Assembly: GCA_028822155.1 (NCBI GenBank) | Contig: JAPKEJ010000004.1 | Location: forward strand, 22,461 to 86,460 | DNA from: Porticoccaceae bacterium | GTDB taxonomy: Bacteria; Pseudomonadota; Gammaproteobacteria; Pseudomonadales; Porticoccaceae | Length of the DNA stretch: 64,000 bases | Direction of reading: 5' to 3' | Shown here: positions 56,375 through 64,000 of the stretch, piece by piece | Layout: each line of letters starts with the position of its first letter | Position numbering within the stretch: position 1 is the stretch's first letter | The notes under the pieces: generated by a model | Databases searched by the model: none | What the model saw: the letters and a program-made list of their open reading frames with translations, nothing else | What the model was told of the DNA's origin: nothing | Translations under genes and position numbers: made by a program

Positions 56375-57055
56375 TTAATCGTCGCCCATGATACCAAAGA
56401 TCTGGAGCAGGCTACTGAAGAGGTTATAAATCATCACAAATAGGATCACGGTTGCTGATATGTAGTTCCGCTCACCGCCATGAATAATAGCGCTGGTTTG
56501 CCACATTATGATGCCAGCGGATAAAAGGGCAAATACCGAGCTAATGGTCAGAGACAATAACGGAATTTGTAAAAACATATTAGCAATCGCGGCAATAAAC
56601 GCTACCAATAGACCAACCATCAAAAAGCCGGACATAAAGCTAAGGTTTTTTCGTGTAGTTAAGACGTAAGCGGAAGATGCAAAAAACACCAATGCTGTCG
56701 AACCAAGGGCTAGCATAATAGGTTCTGCGCCTTTGACTGCTAGGTACATATTTAAAATAGGTCCCAGAGTAAAGCCCAGCCAGCCGGTTAGTGCGAACAC
56801 CCAGAATAGACCTTTAGAGCTATTTTTATTCTTTTCTGTCATCCACAAGCAAAAGAAGTAGGGTATGAGAGTCATCCAAAATCCAAAATAGGGTGCGTTG
56901 ATGGCCATGGATAGCCCTGCCATCAGGGCGCTAAAGGCAATAGTGGTTCCTAGTAGCATGTAGGTGCTACGAAGTACTTTGCTAACCTCCGGGCTAAGAG
57001 CGGTGCTTTGAATGCCGCCGGACATCGCTTTAGTGCGATACTTTTCAGTTTCCAT
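56375..57055 (-). CDS. yccA: Bax inhibitor-1 family membrane protein YccA
   Basis: 226-residue inner-membrane protein with seven hydrophobic helices, similar to E. coli YccA (219), which modulates the membrane protease FtsH. Typical stretches are LRSTYMLLGTTIAFSAL near the start, FTLGPILNMYLA and the C-terminal YISATVILFVMIYNLFSSLLQIFG. AGGT precedes the ATG. It is followed by a terminator. yccA next to tusE (yccK) is the E. coli order. Confidence 0.92.
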   Translation of the reverse strand: METEKYRTKAMSGGIQSTALSPEVSKVLRSTYMLLGTTIAFSALMAGLSMAINAPYFGFWMTLIPYFFCLWMTEKNKNSSKGLFWVFALTGWLGFTLGPILNMYLAVKGAEPIMLALGSTALVFFASSAYVLTTRKNLSFMSGFLMVGLLVAFIAAIANMFLQIPLLSLTISSVFALLSAGIIMWQTSAIIHGGERNYISATVILFVMIYNLFSSLLQIFGIMGDD

Positions 57056-57157
57056 AATTACCTATCCATTAAAGTTGATATTAATAAGGGCGTAATCATA
57101 CTCATACGACAGTATATAGCTAGCTAGATTCAATACAGTTGGGGTATTTTCTTAGGT

Positions 57158-57871
57158 TCAAAGGATCGGAAACGATTCTAGCTCAATACCACTGCTGTTA
57201 ATGGTGAGGTTCCAGCCATTAGCTTCCCAGTCGCCAAGGACTATACGCTCACCATTGTTCAATTGATGCCTGTGCGGGCGATGTGTGTGACCGTGAATGA
57301 GGATATCAACGCCGTGCTTCGCCATGACCTTATCGACCGCCTTTGTATTGACGTCCATTATTGCACTAGCTTTGTTACTATTGGCTGCGGCACTTTTGCG
57401 TCGCCAATCAGTAGCGATTTTCTGTCGCACCCGTAAAGGCAGATGAACTAAGCACCAAAGATAGATCGGGTTTCGAGACTTTCGACGAAAACGCTGATAT
57501 TGAACATCATCAGTGCAAAGAGAGTCCCCATGCATCACCAGGGCTCGATGTCCGTAATATTCAATAATCTCCTCATCAGCGAGCAAGGTGGCACCGCTCT
57601 CACGCATAAAACGGGCGCCAAGAGTGAAATCGCGGTTGCCGCGCTGGATATAGACAGGTACTCCGCTATTACTTAGTTGCAATAGAGCAGTCTTTGTCTG
57701 ATCAGCAAGATCACTGGGGTCATCATCGCCGACCCAGGCTTCAAAGAGATCCCCTAGAATATAAAGCGCGTCAGCCTGCGCGGCACGATCTCTTATGAAA
57801 TCCAAAAACGCCCGGAAAATAACCGGGCGTTCAGGAGATAGATGTAGGTCTGAAATAATCAGAACTGACAT
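57158..57871 (-). CDS. lpxH: UDP-2,3-diacylglucosamine hydrolase LpxH
   Basis: Manganese phosphoesterase of lipid A synthesis that releases UMP to give lipid X, at the inner membrane surface. The 237 residues (E. coli 240) carry all metal motifs: DLHLSPERP, GDLFEAWVGDDD, GNRDF, MHGDSL and HGHTHRP. It follows ppiB by 12 bases in one unit and, with the lipid A acyltransferase at 37 kb, gives two lipid A steps in the window. Confidence 0.96.
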   Translation of the reverse strand: MSVLIISDLHLSPERPVIFRAFLDFIRDRAAQADALYILGDLFEAWVGDDDPSDLADQTKTALLQLSNSGVPVYIQRGNRDFTLGARFMRESGATLLADEEIIEYYGHRALVMHGDSLCTDDVQYQRFRRKSRNPIYLWCLVHLPLRVRQKIATDWRRKSAAANSNKASAIMDVNTKAVDKVMAKHGVDILIHGHTHRPHRHQLNNGERIVLGDWEANGWNLTINSSGIELESFPIL

Positions 57872-57883
57872 AAAATAATCGCT

Positions 57884-58393
57884 CTATTTGGCGGCGTACT
57901 CTTCGCCAACAACAGTTTCAGTGATCTCAATAATATCGGATGGCACATCTTGGTGTCCGCCTGAATTACCTGTTTTCACAGCCTTAATAGTGTCTACCAC
58001 GTCCATACCATCAACAATTTTTCCAAAAACGGCATATCCCCAGCCTTGGCTATTCTTGCCTGAATGGTTCAAAAATCCATTATTAGCAACATTAATAAAG
58101 AATTGTGATGATGCAGAGTGCGGGTCACCCGTTCGGGCCATGGCAAGGGTGCCAATCTCGTTAGTAAGTCCATTGTCAGCTTCGTTTTCAATCGACGCTC
58201 GACTGCTTTTTTCATTCATGCCGGAGTCCATGCCGCCGCCCTGAACCATAAACCCGTTAATAACCCGGTGAAAAATGGTGCCAGTGTAAAAATCATCACG
58301 TGCATATTGTAGAAAATTAGCCGCGGTTACGGGAGCTTTATCAAAATCAAGTTCAATAGAAAAGTCACCCATGGTGGTCCGAAATGTAATCAT
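57884..58393 (-). CDS. ppiB: Peptidyl-prolyl cis-trans isomerase B (cyclophilin)
   Basis: Cytoplasmic cyclophilin that speeds proline isomerisation during protein folding. The 169 residues (E. coli PpiB 164) have [34 protein letters not shown] and [16 protein letters not shown], including the catalytic Arg and Gln. No signal peptide, so the cytoplasmic form. It is first in ppiB-lpxH and divergent from glnS, a conserved block. Confidence 0.96.
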   Translation of the reverse strand: MITFRTTMGDFSIELDFDKAPVTAANFLQYARDDFYTGTIFHRVINGFMVQGGGMDSGMNEKSSRASIENEADNGLTNEIGTLAMARTGDPHSASSQFFINVANNGFLNHSGKNSQGWGYAVFGKIVDGMDVVDTIKAVKTGNSGGHQDVPSDIIEITETVVGEEYAAK

Positions 58394-58594
58394 TAGTATT
58401 CCTTAGCTTTAGTATAAGTTTGTTTAGGCCGCTATTTTAGGTTGTAACGGGCACGATTTAAACTATTCTTTACTGATATTGTCAAAAGTAGTCCGCTAGC
58501 GGAATAAAAAAAGCGCTATTTGAGGCTTTTTGTTTATCAAAAAGCACGCTACCGCTATACTTGCACGCTCCCTGGCCCTATCTTTGCAAAAACT
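58394..58594. promoter_or_regulatory. ppiB/glnS divergent promoter region
   Basis: 201 bases. For glnS, TATACT (58556-58561) is a good -10, start near 58568. The -35 region falls in the hairpin GCTTTTTG (58525-58532), TTTAT, CAAAAAGC (58538-58545), a perfect eight-base inverted repeat upstream of the predicted start. A 12-bp palindrome TCCGCTAGCGGA lies at 58492-58503. Either repeat may be an operator; the first could also act as a weak terminator. Confidence 0.45.
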
Positions 58595-60253
58595 ATGACT
58601 GACGTTGAAAAACCAATTAATTTTATCCAGCAGGTTATTAATGCTGACCTTTCCGCTGGTCGGGTTAAAAAGGTCATTACCCGCTTTCCTCCAGAGCCAA
58701 ATGGCTATCTTCATATTGGCCATGCTAAATCGATTTGTGTGAACTTTGGTTTGGCTGAACAATATGGTGGCATCTGTAATCTTAGATTTGATGACACCAA
58801 CCCTGAAAAAGAAGATGAAGAGTTCGTTCAAGCAATTATTGAGGACGTTGAGTGGCTTGGCTATGATCTTGGCGAGGGCCCCTGCTATGCCTCCAATTAC
58901 TTCGAGCAACTGTACATCTGGGCGAAGTATCTGATTACCCAAGGCAAGGCCTATGTCTGCGAGCTAAATGCCGAACAGATGCGCGAGTATCGGGGCACCT
59001 TAACTGAGGTCGGTAAAAACAGCCCTTTTCGTGATAGAACTGCAGTAGAGAGTTTAAGCTTACTGGAAGATATGCGTTTAGGTTTAATCGACGAGGGTGC
59101 AATGACACTTCGCGCTAAGATTGATATGGCATCGCCTAATATTAATCTTCGGGACCCAGTGTTGTATCGAATTAAGAAGATGGCTCATCAGCGCACAGGG
59201 GATAAATGGAACATCTATCCCTCCTATGATTTTGCTCATGGGCAGGAAGATGCGATTGAGGGGGTTACCCACTCGGTTTGCACCTTAGAGTTTGCCGCTA
59301 ACCGTCCACTTTATGAATGGTTTACGACAAACTTACCCTTACCATCAATCCCGAGGCAATATGAATTTGGTCGGTTGAACCTTAATTACACCATCACCAG
59401 CAAGCGTAAGCTCAAACAGTTGGTAGATCAGGGTCATGTGGATGGTTGGAGCGATCCCCGCATGCCGACTATTTCAGGCTTGCGTCGTCGGGGTGTCAGT
59501 GCGGCTGCGATTCGTAATTTTTGTAATAGTTTAGCTGTTGCCAAAACAGACGGTACCGTCGATATGGCTCAGTTCGAGCATTTTATTAGAGACGACCTTA
59601 ACGTCAATGCTGGTCGAGCCATGTGTGTGTTTAAGCCGTTTCTTATTACGCTCAGCAATTACAGCGAGCAGGAGCAGTTTAACGTTCCCTGTCACCCGAA
59701 CAGAGAAGAGCTAGGACAGAGAACTCTTGATTTTGGACGACAGATTTATATTGATCGGTCTGACTTTAGCGAAGATACGACTTTATCTAGAAAGAAATTC
59801 AAGCGCCTTGTTATTGGTGAGTATGTTCGCTTGCGTAGTGCCTACATTATTCGTGCCGATGAGATCATCAAAGATGCGGCTGGCGAGATCATCGAAGTGA
59901 TAGCCAGCCTAGTGCCTGATACCGTCGGGCAAGATGCTCCCGAGGGTATACGTCCTCGAGGAGTCATTCACTGGGTATCTAAGCACACCTCTGCAGACTG
60001 TACCGTTAATGTGTACGACCGATTGTTTACAGTCGCATCACCCGATGAGGGCGATAGAGATATGCTTGATTATCTAAACCCTGATTCCTTGGTCGAAATG
60101 ACCGGCTGTAAGGTTGAGGCGGGTCTTGTTGACGCTATTGCCGGCGACCATTATCAGTTTGAGAGGGAAGGGTACTTCACTCGAGATAGCGGTGATTTGG
60201 ACAATTTAGTGTTTAACTGCACTATTGGATTGCGAGATAACTGGAAAGCATAG
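58595..60253 (+). CDS. glnS: Glutaminyl-tRNA synthetase GlnS
   Basis: Charges tRNA-Gln. The ATG at 58595 ([15 protein letters not shown]) is used; an open frame from 58520 would extend across the predicted promoter. The 552 residues match E. coli GlnRS (554). The class I motifs are [12 protein letters not shown] (HIGH) near residues 34-45 and ITSKRKL (the KMSKS equivalent) near 267. The stop is one base before the cysS ATG. Confidence 0.97.
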   Translation: MTDVEKPINFIQQVINADLSAGRVKKVITRFPPEPNGYLHIGHAKSICVNFGLAEQYGGICNLRFDDTNPEKEDEEFVQAIIEDVEWLGYDLGEGPCYASNYFEQLYIWAKYLITQGKAYVCELNAEQMREYRGTLTEVGKNSPFRDRTAVESLSLLEDMRLGLIDEGAMTLRAKIDMASPNINLRDPVLYRIKKMAHQRTGDKWNIYPSYDFAHGQEDAIEGVTHSVCTLEFAANRPLYEWFTTNLPLPSIPRQYEFGRLNLNYTITSKRKLKQLVDQGHVDGWSDPRMPTISGLRRRGVSAAAIRNFCNSLAVAKTDGTVDMAQFEHFIRDDLNVNAGRAMCVFKPFLITLSNYSEQEQFNVPCHPNREELGQRTLDFGRQIYIDRSDFSEDTTLSRKKFKRLVIGEYVRLRSAYIIRADEIIKDAAGEIIEVIASLVPDTVGQDAPEGIRPRGVIHWVSKHTSADCTVNVYDRLFTVASPDEGDRDMLDYLNPDSLVEMTGCKVEAGLVDAIAGDHYQFEREGYFTRDSGDLDNLVFNCTIGLRDNWKA

Positions 60254-60254
60254 A

Positions 60255-61643
60255 ATGACCGATAAAAAAAGTAGTACTTTGGCGCTGTACAACACGTTAA
60301 GCCGTGAGAAAGCAGCCTTTGAGCCGATCGACCCCGATCGAATCACTATGTACGTCTGTGGGCCAACAGTCTATAACCGGGTGCATATTGGCAATGCTCG
60401 ACCAGCGGTTGTGTTTGATACTTTGTATCGTGTTTTACAGAATGAGTACCCCAACGTCGTGTATGCCCGAAACATCACTGACATTGATGATAAAATAATG
60501 GCGGCTGCATCAGATCTCGACGAAGACATTTCCATCGTTTCAGCTCGATATTCAAAAGCCTATTTCGAAGACATGGCCGCGCTGAACAATCTTGAGCCAA
60601 CCATTACTCCGTACGCGACACAACATATTCCAGAAATGATTAGCATGGCCCGCCTTCTAATAGAGAAAGAGAATGCCTATGTCGCTGATGGACACGTCCT
60701 TTTTGCGGTCCAGTCTATGAAGACTTATGGTCAACTATCCGGTCGATCGTTGGACGATATGCTAGCTGGCGCGAGGGTCGAGGTTGCGGACTACAAGCGT
60801 TATGCTGGAGACTTCGTACTTTGGAAGCCATCTGCTGAGAATGAGCCAGGGTGGGACAGTCCCTGGGGCAAAGGCCGTCCAGGCTGGCACCTTGAGTGCT
60901 CTGCGATGACCGAAAAGCACCTCGGCGACACTATTGATATCCACGCCGGGGGCCAAGATCTAATTTTCCCTCACCATGAGAATGAAATAGCCCAAAGCTG
61001 CTGCGCGCATAACGGTAAGCCGATGGCCAATGTTTGGATGCACAACGGCTTCATTAACATCGAAGGCGAAAAAATGTCCAAATCATTGGGTAATTTTCGT
61101 ATGGTCAATGATCTCCTAGATCAATACCCCGGAGAAGTTTTACGCTATGTTATTTTGTCTGCACACTATCGTTCAGAGCAGAGCTTCAGCAAGGATCTGC
61201 TCGATAGCGCTTGGCGTTCTTTAGATACCCTGTATGGATACCTGCGTGGTATTAAAGGTTCAGATTCGATTATTGGTATGCAGACTAAGGGATATAAAGC
61301 ACTCTTAGACGACTTGAATACTCCTCTGGCCATCAGTGAACTACATCGCCTAGCGAAGCAGATGCATGCCGCTACTGGCTTGCAGCAGCAAGATTTGCGT
61401 GCTGAACTAGCGGGACTTGGCTCATTAATGGGTCTACTTCAGAGTGACGCTGAGCAATGGTTTACTCAAGTGAGGAGCTCTGCTGATATTTCAAGCGCCG
61501 AGATTGAGGGCCTGATCGAGAAGCGCCAAAGAGCAAAAGCTGATAAAGACTTTGCTGGGGCAGACCTGATTCGCCAGGACTTGTTAGCGCGTGGCGTGGT
61601 TCTTGAAGACAGCCGAGAAGGCACAAAATGGCGACGTGGATAG
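60255..61643 (+). CDS. cysS: Cysteinyl-tRNA synthetase CysS
   Basis: Charges tRNA-Cys. The ATG at 60255 ([13 protein letters not shown]) gives 462 residues, matching E. coli CysRS (461); an upstream start would overlap glnS. Motifs are VHIGNARP (HIGH), KMSKSLGN, and the zinc ligands in [17 protein letters not shown] and [11 protein letters not shown]. The glnS-cysS pair is co-transcribed and ends eight bases from the convergent GDPD gene. Confidence 0.97.
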   Translation: MTDKKSSTLALYNTLSREKAAFEPIDPDRITMYVCGPTVYNRVHIGNARPAVVFDTLYRVLQNEYPNVVYARNITDIDDKIMAAASDLDEDISIVSARYSKAYFEDMAALNNLEPTITPYATQHIPEMISMARLLIEKENAYVADGHVLFAVQSMKTYGQLSGRSLDDMLAGARVEVADYKRYAGDFVLWKPSAENEPGWDSPWGKGRPGWHLECSAMTEKHLGDTIDIHAGGQDLIFPHHENEIAQSCCAHNGKPMANVWMHNGFINIEGEKMSKSLGNFRMVNDLLDQYPGEVLRYVILSAHYRSEQSFSKDLLDSAWRSLDTLYGYLRGIKGSDSIIGMQTKGYKALLDDLNTPLAISELHRLAKQMHAATGLQQQDLRAELAGLGSLMGLLQSDAEQWFTQVRSSADISSAEIEGLIEKRQRAKADKDFAGADLIRQDLLARGVVLEDSREGTKWRRG

Positions 61644-61651
61644 ACTGTAAA

Positions 61652-62419
61652 TCAATCGGTTATCAGCATTGCTTCAATTTCAAAAGTTTCAAGCATATCT
61701 ACTCCGCGGCCTAATAAGGAATGCCCAAGTGCCTGGCTTCCTACTTCATAGGCAACTAAGGTTGCATCCCGCAGAACCTCTATTGCAGCCAAATCACACT
61801 TAGGGGGAATAATGAGGTGATCGGTGTAGATAAAATCAGGCTCAGCGGCCTTAACCTCTTCTAAGTAAAGATCATCCCACTGCTTTAGCACTAAGCCTAC
61901 CAGTGGCCAGCCACTCTTTCTGGCACCTAAAGCTAGGGAATAATCGAAGCTCATAATTACTGCTCGATCAGCCACTGGTTGCAGTATCTGTTGTACAGAC
62001 TCAAGCATAAGCTCTCGGCCACAATGATCGATAGACTCATCCTTGAGTTCAACAAAAGCTTTGACGTCTGGGTTAGCCTCTAAGATTGCCACCAAGCTCT
62101 CTAATGGAGATATCTTTTCAGCGATAAATGTGTCACCCAATCGCTCTGGTTCGTAAGCCGGGTAGACTAATAACTCATCTCTCTTAAACGCAAACACGGA
62201 CTTGTCTGATCCACTGACTCGAGAGAGTGTGGTGTCGTGGTAAATGATCGGTAGCTTATCCTGACTGAACTGCACGTCTAATTCGACATATAGAGCGCCT
62301 GCGTCTATCGCCTTATTAATTGATAATGCAGTGTTTTCAGGGTATTTCGCTCGATAGCCTCGGTGGGCCACTAGTTCTTCAGCATTAAGAGGTGTAACAG
62401 GGAGTATTATTACTGACAT
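61652..62419 (-). CDS. Glycerophosphodiester phosphodiesterase family protein
   Basis: GDPD-fold enzyme that hydrolyses glycerophosphodiesters to glycerol-3-phosphate and an alcohol. About 255 residues from the ATG at 62419; a GTG at 62434 (five residues longer) is equally possible since neither has a strong ribosome site. Catalytic motifs are VAHRGYRAKYPENT, LYVELDVQFSQD and IIYHDTTLSRVS. There is no clear signal peptide, suggesting a cytoplasmic UgpQ-like enzyme. It is divergent from the hydratase-like gene. Confidence 0.86.
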   Translation of the reverse strand: MSVIILPVTPLNAEELVAHRGYRAKYPENTALSINKAIDAGALYVELDVQFSQDKLPIIYHDTTLSRVSGSDKSVFAFKRDELLVYPAYEPERLGDTFIAEKISPLESLVAILEANPDVKAFVELKDESIDHCGRELMLESVQQILQPVADRAVIMSFDYSLALGARKSGWPLVGLVLKQWDDLYLEEVKAAEPDFIYTDHLIIPPKCDLAAIEVLRDATLVAYEVGSQALGHSLLGRGVDMLETFEIEAMLITD

Positions 62420-62495
62420 TGGTGACAATCTCACAGTTCTAATTAGGGCTTGCTAAATGGTATCCTTACGCCACCCTAACAACAAGGAACTACTC

Positions 62496-63248
62496 ATGTC
62501 TCTGGTGCTTTTCGAAATTCGCGACAATATTGGCTTATTAACACTTAACAATCCCTCCAAACGCAATATGCTGACAGCTGAGGTCTGTGAATTAATAGTT
62601 GATTATGTCGCCCAAGCCGAGCAACACCCTGATGTAAAGGCGCTAATAGTGACTGGCAATGGGCCAACCTTTTGTGCGGGTGGTCAGCTTACTGATATAA
62701 CCGCCGACCAGTTGATGCTCGAAAATATATATAGTGGCTTTCTGTGTATCGCACAGTGTGAACTGCCAACCATTGCTGCAGTTAATGGCCCTGCAGTAGG
62801 GGCAGGCTTCAATATGGCGGTGGGTTGCGACGTGCGTATAGTCACCGAGAACGCTCGATTTGAGCCTCGATTCTTTGGTCTAGGCTTACATCCGGGTGGC
62901 GGCAACAGCTGGATGTTACGGCAACTGGTGAATTGGAACACAGCTGCCGGCATGTTGTTATTTTCTCAATCGATTACTGGACAAGAAGCGGTCGATAAAG
63001 GACTAGCGTGGGAGTGCGTCAAACAGGACGAACTAGTCGAAGCGGCCTTTGATTTCACTGCTAATATTCGGGACTTACCCAAAGAGCTGTTGTTGCGGAC
63101 CAAGCAAACGCTGAGACAGGCTGGGGGCACCAATGAGCATAACGAAATTGTAAACCTAGAGACCGCGCAGCAGGTGTGGTCGATCAATCAGCCTTACGCT
63201 AAAAATGCAATTTCAGCGATGATCGACAGAATCAGCAGTAAGACCTAG
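62496..63248 (+). CDS. Enoyl-CoA hydratase/isomerase family protein, catalytic glutamates not evident
   Basis: Crotonase-fold protein of 250 residues. The ATG at 62496 has AAGGA eight bases upstream; an in-frame start at 62457 lacks one. The oxyanion-hole stretches are present (FCAGGQLTD and [19 protein letters not shown]), but where enoyl-CoA hydratases carry the two catalytic glutamates, alignment by eye gives [17 protein letters not shown] and AAGMLLF, with neither Glu in place. The reaction is therefore uncertain. The stop interlocks with that of folD in a shared CTAG. Confidence 0.85.
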   Translation: MSLVLFEIRDNIGLLTLNNPSKRNMLTAEVCELIVDYVAQAEQHPDVKALIVTGNGPTFCAGGQLTDITADQLMLENIYSGFLCIAQCELPTIAAVNGPAVGAGFNMAVGCDVRIVTENARFEPRFFGLGLHPGGGNSWMLRQLVNWNTAAGMLLFSQSITGQEAVDKGLAWECVKQDELVEAAFDFTANIRDLPKELLLRTKQTLRQAGGTNEHNEIVNLETAQQVWSINQPYAKNAISAMIDRISSKT

Positions 63249-64000
63249 CCCTTTACAAGGGCTTTCTCTGCAGCTATAACAGACTGCTGTATTAGCGTAT
63301 TAATTGTCATCGGTCCAACACCACCAGGAACTGGCGTATATGCCGCCGCACGATCGATCAGTGGAGCCAATTCAATATCACCAACACCGCCGGGGTGATA
63401 ACCTGCGTCAACTACAACAGCGCCGTCTTTAATCCAGTCGGCTTGAATAAACTCTGGTCGACCGACAGCACCAACAATAATATCAGCCTGCTTAATTAGA
63501 TCAGGAAGGTTCTGCGTTTTAGAGTGACAGATCGTTACGGTTGCATTAGCGTTTAACAGCATCAAAGCCATTGGCTTTCCGAGAATAGGGCTCCTGCCAA
63601 CAACGACCGCGTGTTTTCCGGTCAATTCAATACCATAGGCCTCTAGTATCCGCATAATGCCCTGAGGTGTTGCTGACCCATAAGCGTCTTCATCCATTGC
63701 CATGCGACCAAATCCATGACAGGTGACCCCATCAACATCTTTGGCGATATCAATCTGATCAAAACAGGCACGCTCATCTATCTGTGAAGGTACCGGATGC
63801 TGCAACAGAATACCGTGACAATTAGGATTAGTATTGAGTTCATCGATCTGAGCGAGTAGTTCGCGTGTTGAGGTATGTGCGGGCATCTCAACGGCAATAG
63901 ATTCCATGCCGACGCGCTTACAAGCGTTTTGCTTCATCTTGACGTAGGTTGCTGATGCAGGATCGGCCCCCACTAAAATAGTGGCTAAAATAGGCGCTTG
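63245..64000 (-). CDS. folD: Methylenetetrahydrofolate dehydrogenase/cyclohydrolase FolD (5'-truncated)
   Basis: Bifunctional enzyme interconverting 5,10-methylene- and 10-formyl-tetrahydrofolate with NADP. The frame stays open to the window edge (reading [20 protein letters not shown] at the edge), so the apparent GTG at 63973 is internal and about 35 N-terminal residues are missing. Motifs are [14 protein letters not shown] with the catalytic Lys, [27 protein letters not shown] and [11 protein letters not shown]. It lies close to cysS, as I recall in pseudomonads. Confidence 0.95.
   Translation of the reverse strand, partial: QAPILATILVGADPASATYVKMKQNACKRVGMESIAVEMPAHTSTRELLAQIDELNTNPNCHGILLQHPVPSQIDERACFDQIDIAKDVDGVTCHGFGRMAMDEDAYGSATPQGIMRILEAYGIELTGKHAVVVGRSPILGKPMALMLLNANATVTICHSKTQNLPDLIKQADIIVGAVGRPEFIQADWIKDGAVVVDAGYHPGGVGDIELAPLIDRAAAYTPVPGGVGPMTINTLIQQSVIAAEKALVKG

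Noticed and set aside
1..64000. tRNA, rRNA, CRISPR arrays, insertion sequences, prophage
   Set aside because: I looked for T-loop motifs, regularly spaced repeats, transposase and integrase genes and saw none; a tRNAscan or ISfinder run would be decisive.

Overview
The window is a compact stretch of chromosomal core genome from a gammaproteobacterium, most likely a marine one. The signs are folC-dedD-cvpA-purF in the enterobacterial order; 4.5S RNA followed by dnaX-ybaB-recR; the block ppiB-lpxH / glnS-cysS / folD that I recall from pseudomonads and relatives; FabV as enoyl-ACP reductase; and the sodium/proton antiporter NhaB. I estimate GC in the mid-forties by eye. I see no tRNA, rRNA, CRISPR array, insertion sequence or phage gene.

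Layout. 0-4.4 kb: folate and purine genes, then msrA. 4.4-9.6 kb (minus): a complete oligopeptide ABC importer with a fused double ATPase. 9.7-14.9 kb: 4.5S RNA, dnaX with a programmed frameshift site, ybaB, recR, rnd, ycgL, ycgN and an unknown membrane protein. 14.9-16.5 kb (minus): an ECF sigma factor between two membrane proteins. 16.7-20.5 kb: a MoxR ATPase/VWA pair and fadD. 20.6-28.4 kb: nhaB, nudC, sohB, a Kef-type antiporter, a 38-residue membrane protein, nadA and bepA. 28.6-34.5 kb: perM, aceE, aceF and a glyoxalase. 34.5-40.9 kb: a GNAT-fold protein, fabV, a lipid A acyltransferase, dapA, bamC and a metallo-hydrolase. 40.9-41.2 kb: an AT-rich gene-free spacer with clustered DnaA-box-like sites. 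41.2-46.6 kb: a leucine-rich lipoprotein, rsmJ, an EamA exporter, dapE, a J-domain membrane protein and a DAHP synthase. 46.7-54.5 kb: an AddAB-like helicase/nuclease pair divergent from rmuC and a DUF2489 protein. 54.5-64 kb: trmA, phhB, tusE, yccA, lpxH, ppiB, glnS, cysS, a GDPD protein, an enoyl-CoA hydratase-like protein and folD.

Themes are DNA replication and repair (dnaX, ybaB, recR, the AddAB-like pair, rmuC), envelope building (bamC, bepA, two lipid A steps, sohB) and central metabolism (pyruvate dehydrogenase, fatty acid activation and reduction, NAD, lysine/DAP, aromatic amino acids). The genome is tightly packed: many neighbours overlap by 1-4 bases, and four convergent pairs interlock their stop codons.

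The most notable signals are a dnaX -1 frameshift cassette with slippery site, stem-loop and Shine-Dalgarno-like element; a perfect 19-bp inverted repeat at the nudC promoter; a GntR/PdhR-type palindrome plus a structured leader before aceE; the AT-rich DnaA-box spacer near 41 kb, where coding-strand preference flips; and the poorly characterised AddAB-like pair. Family assignments are from memory and by eye; no database search was run.
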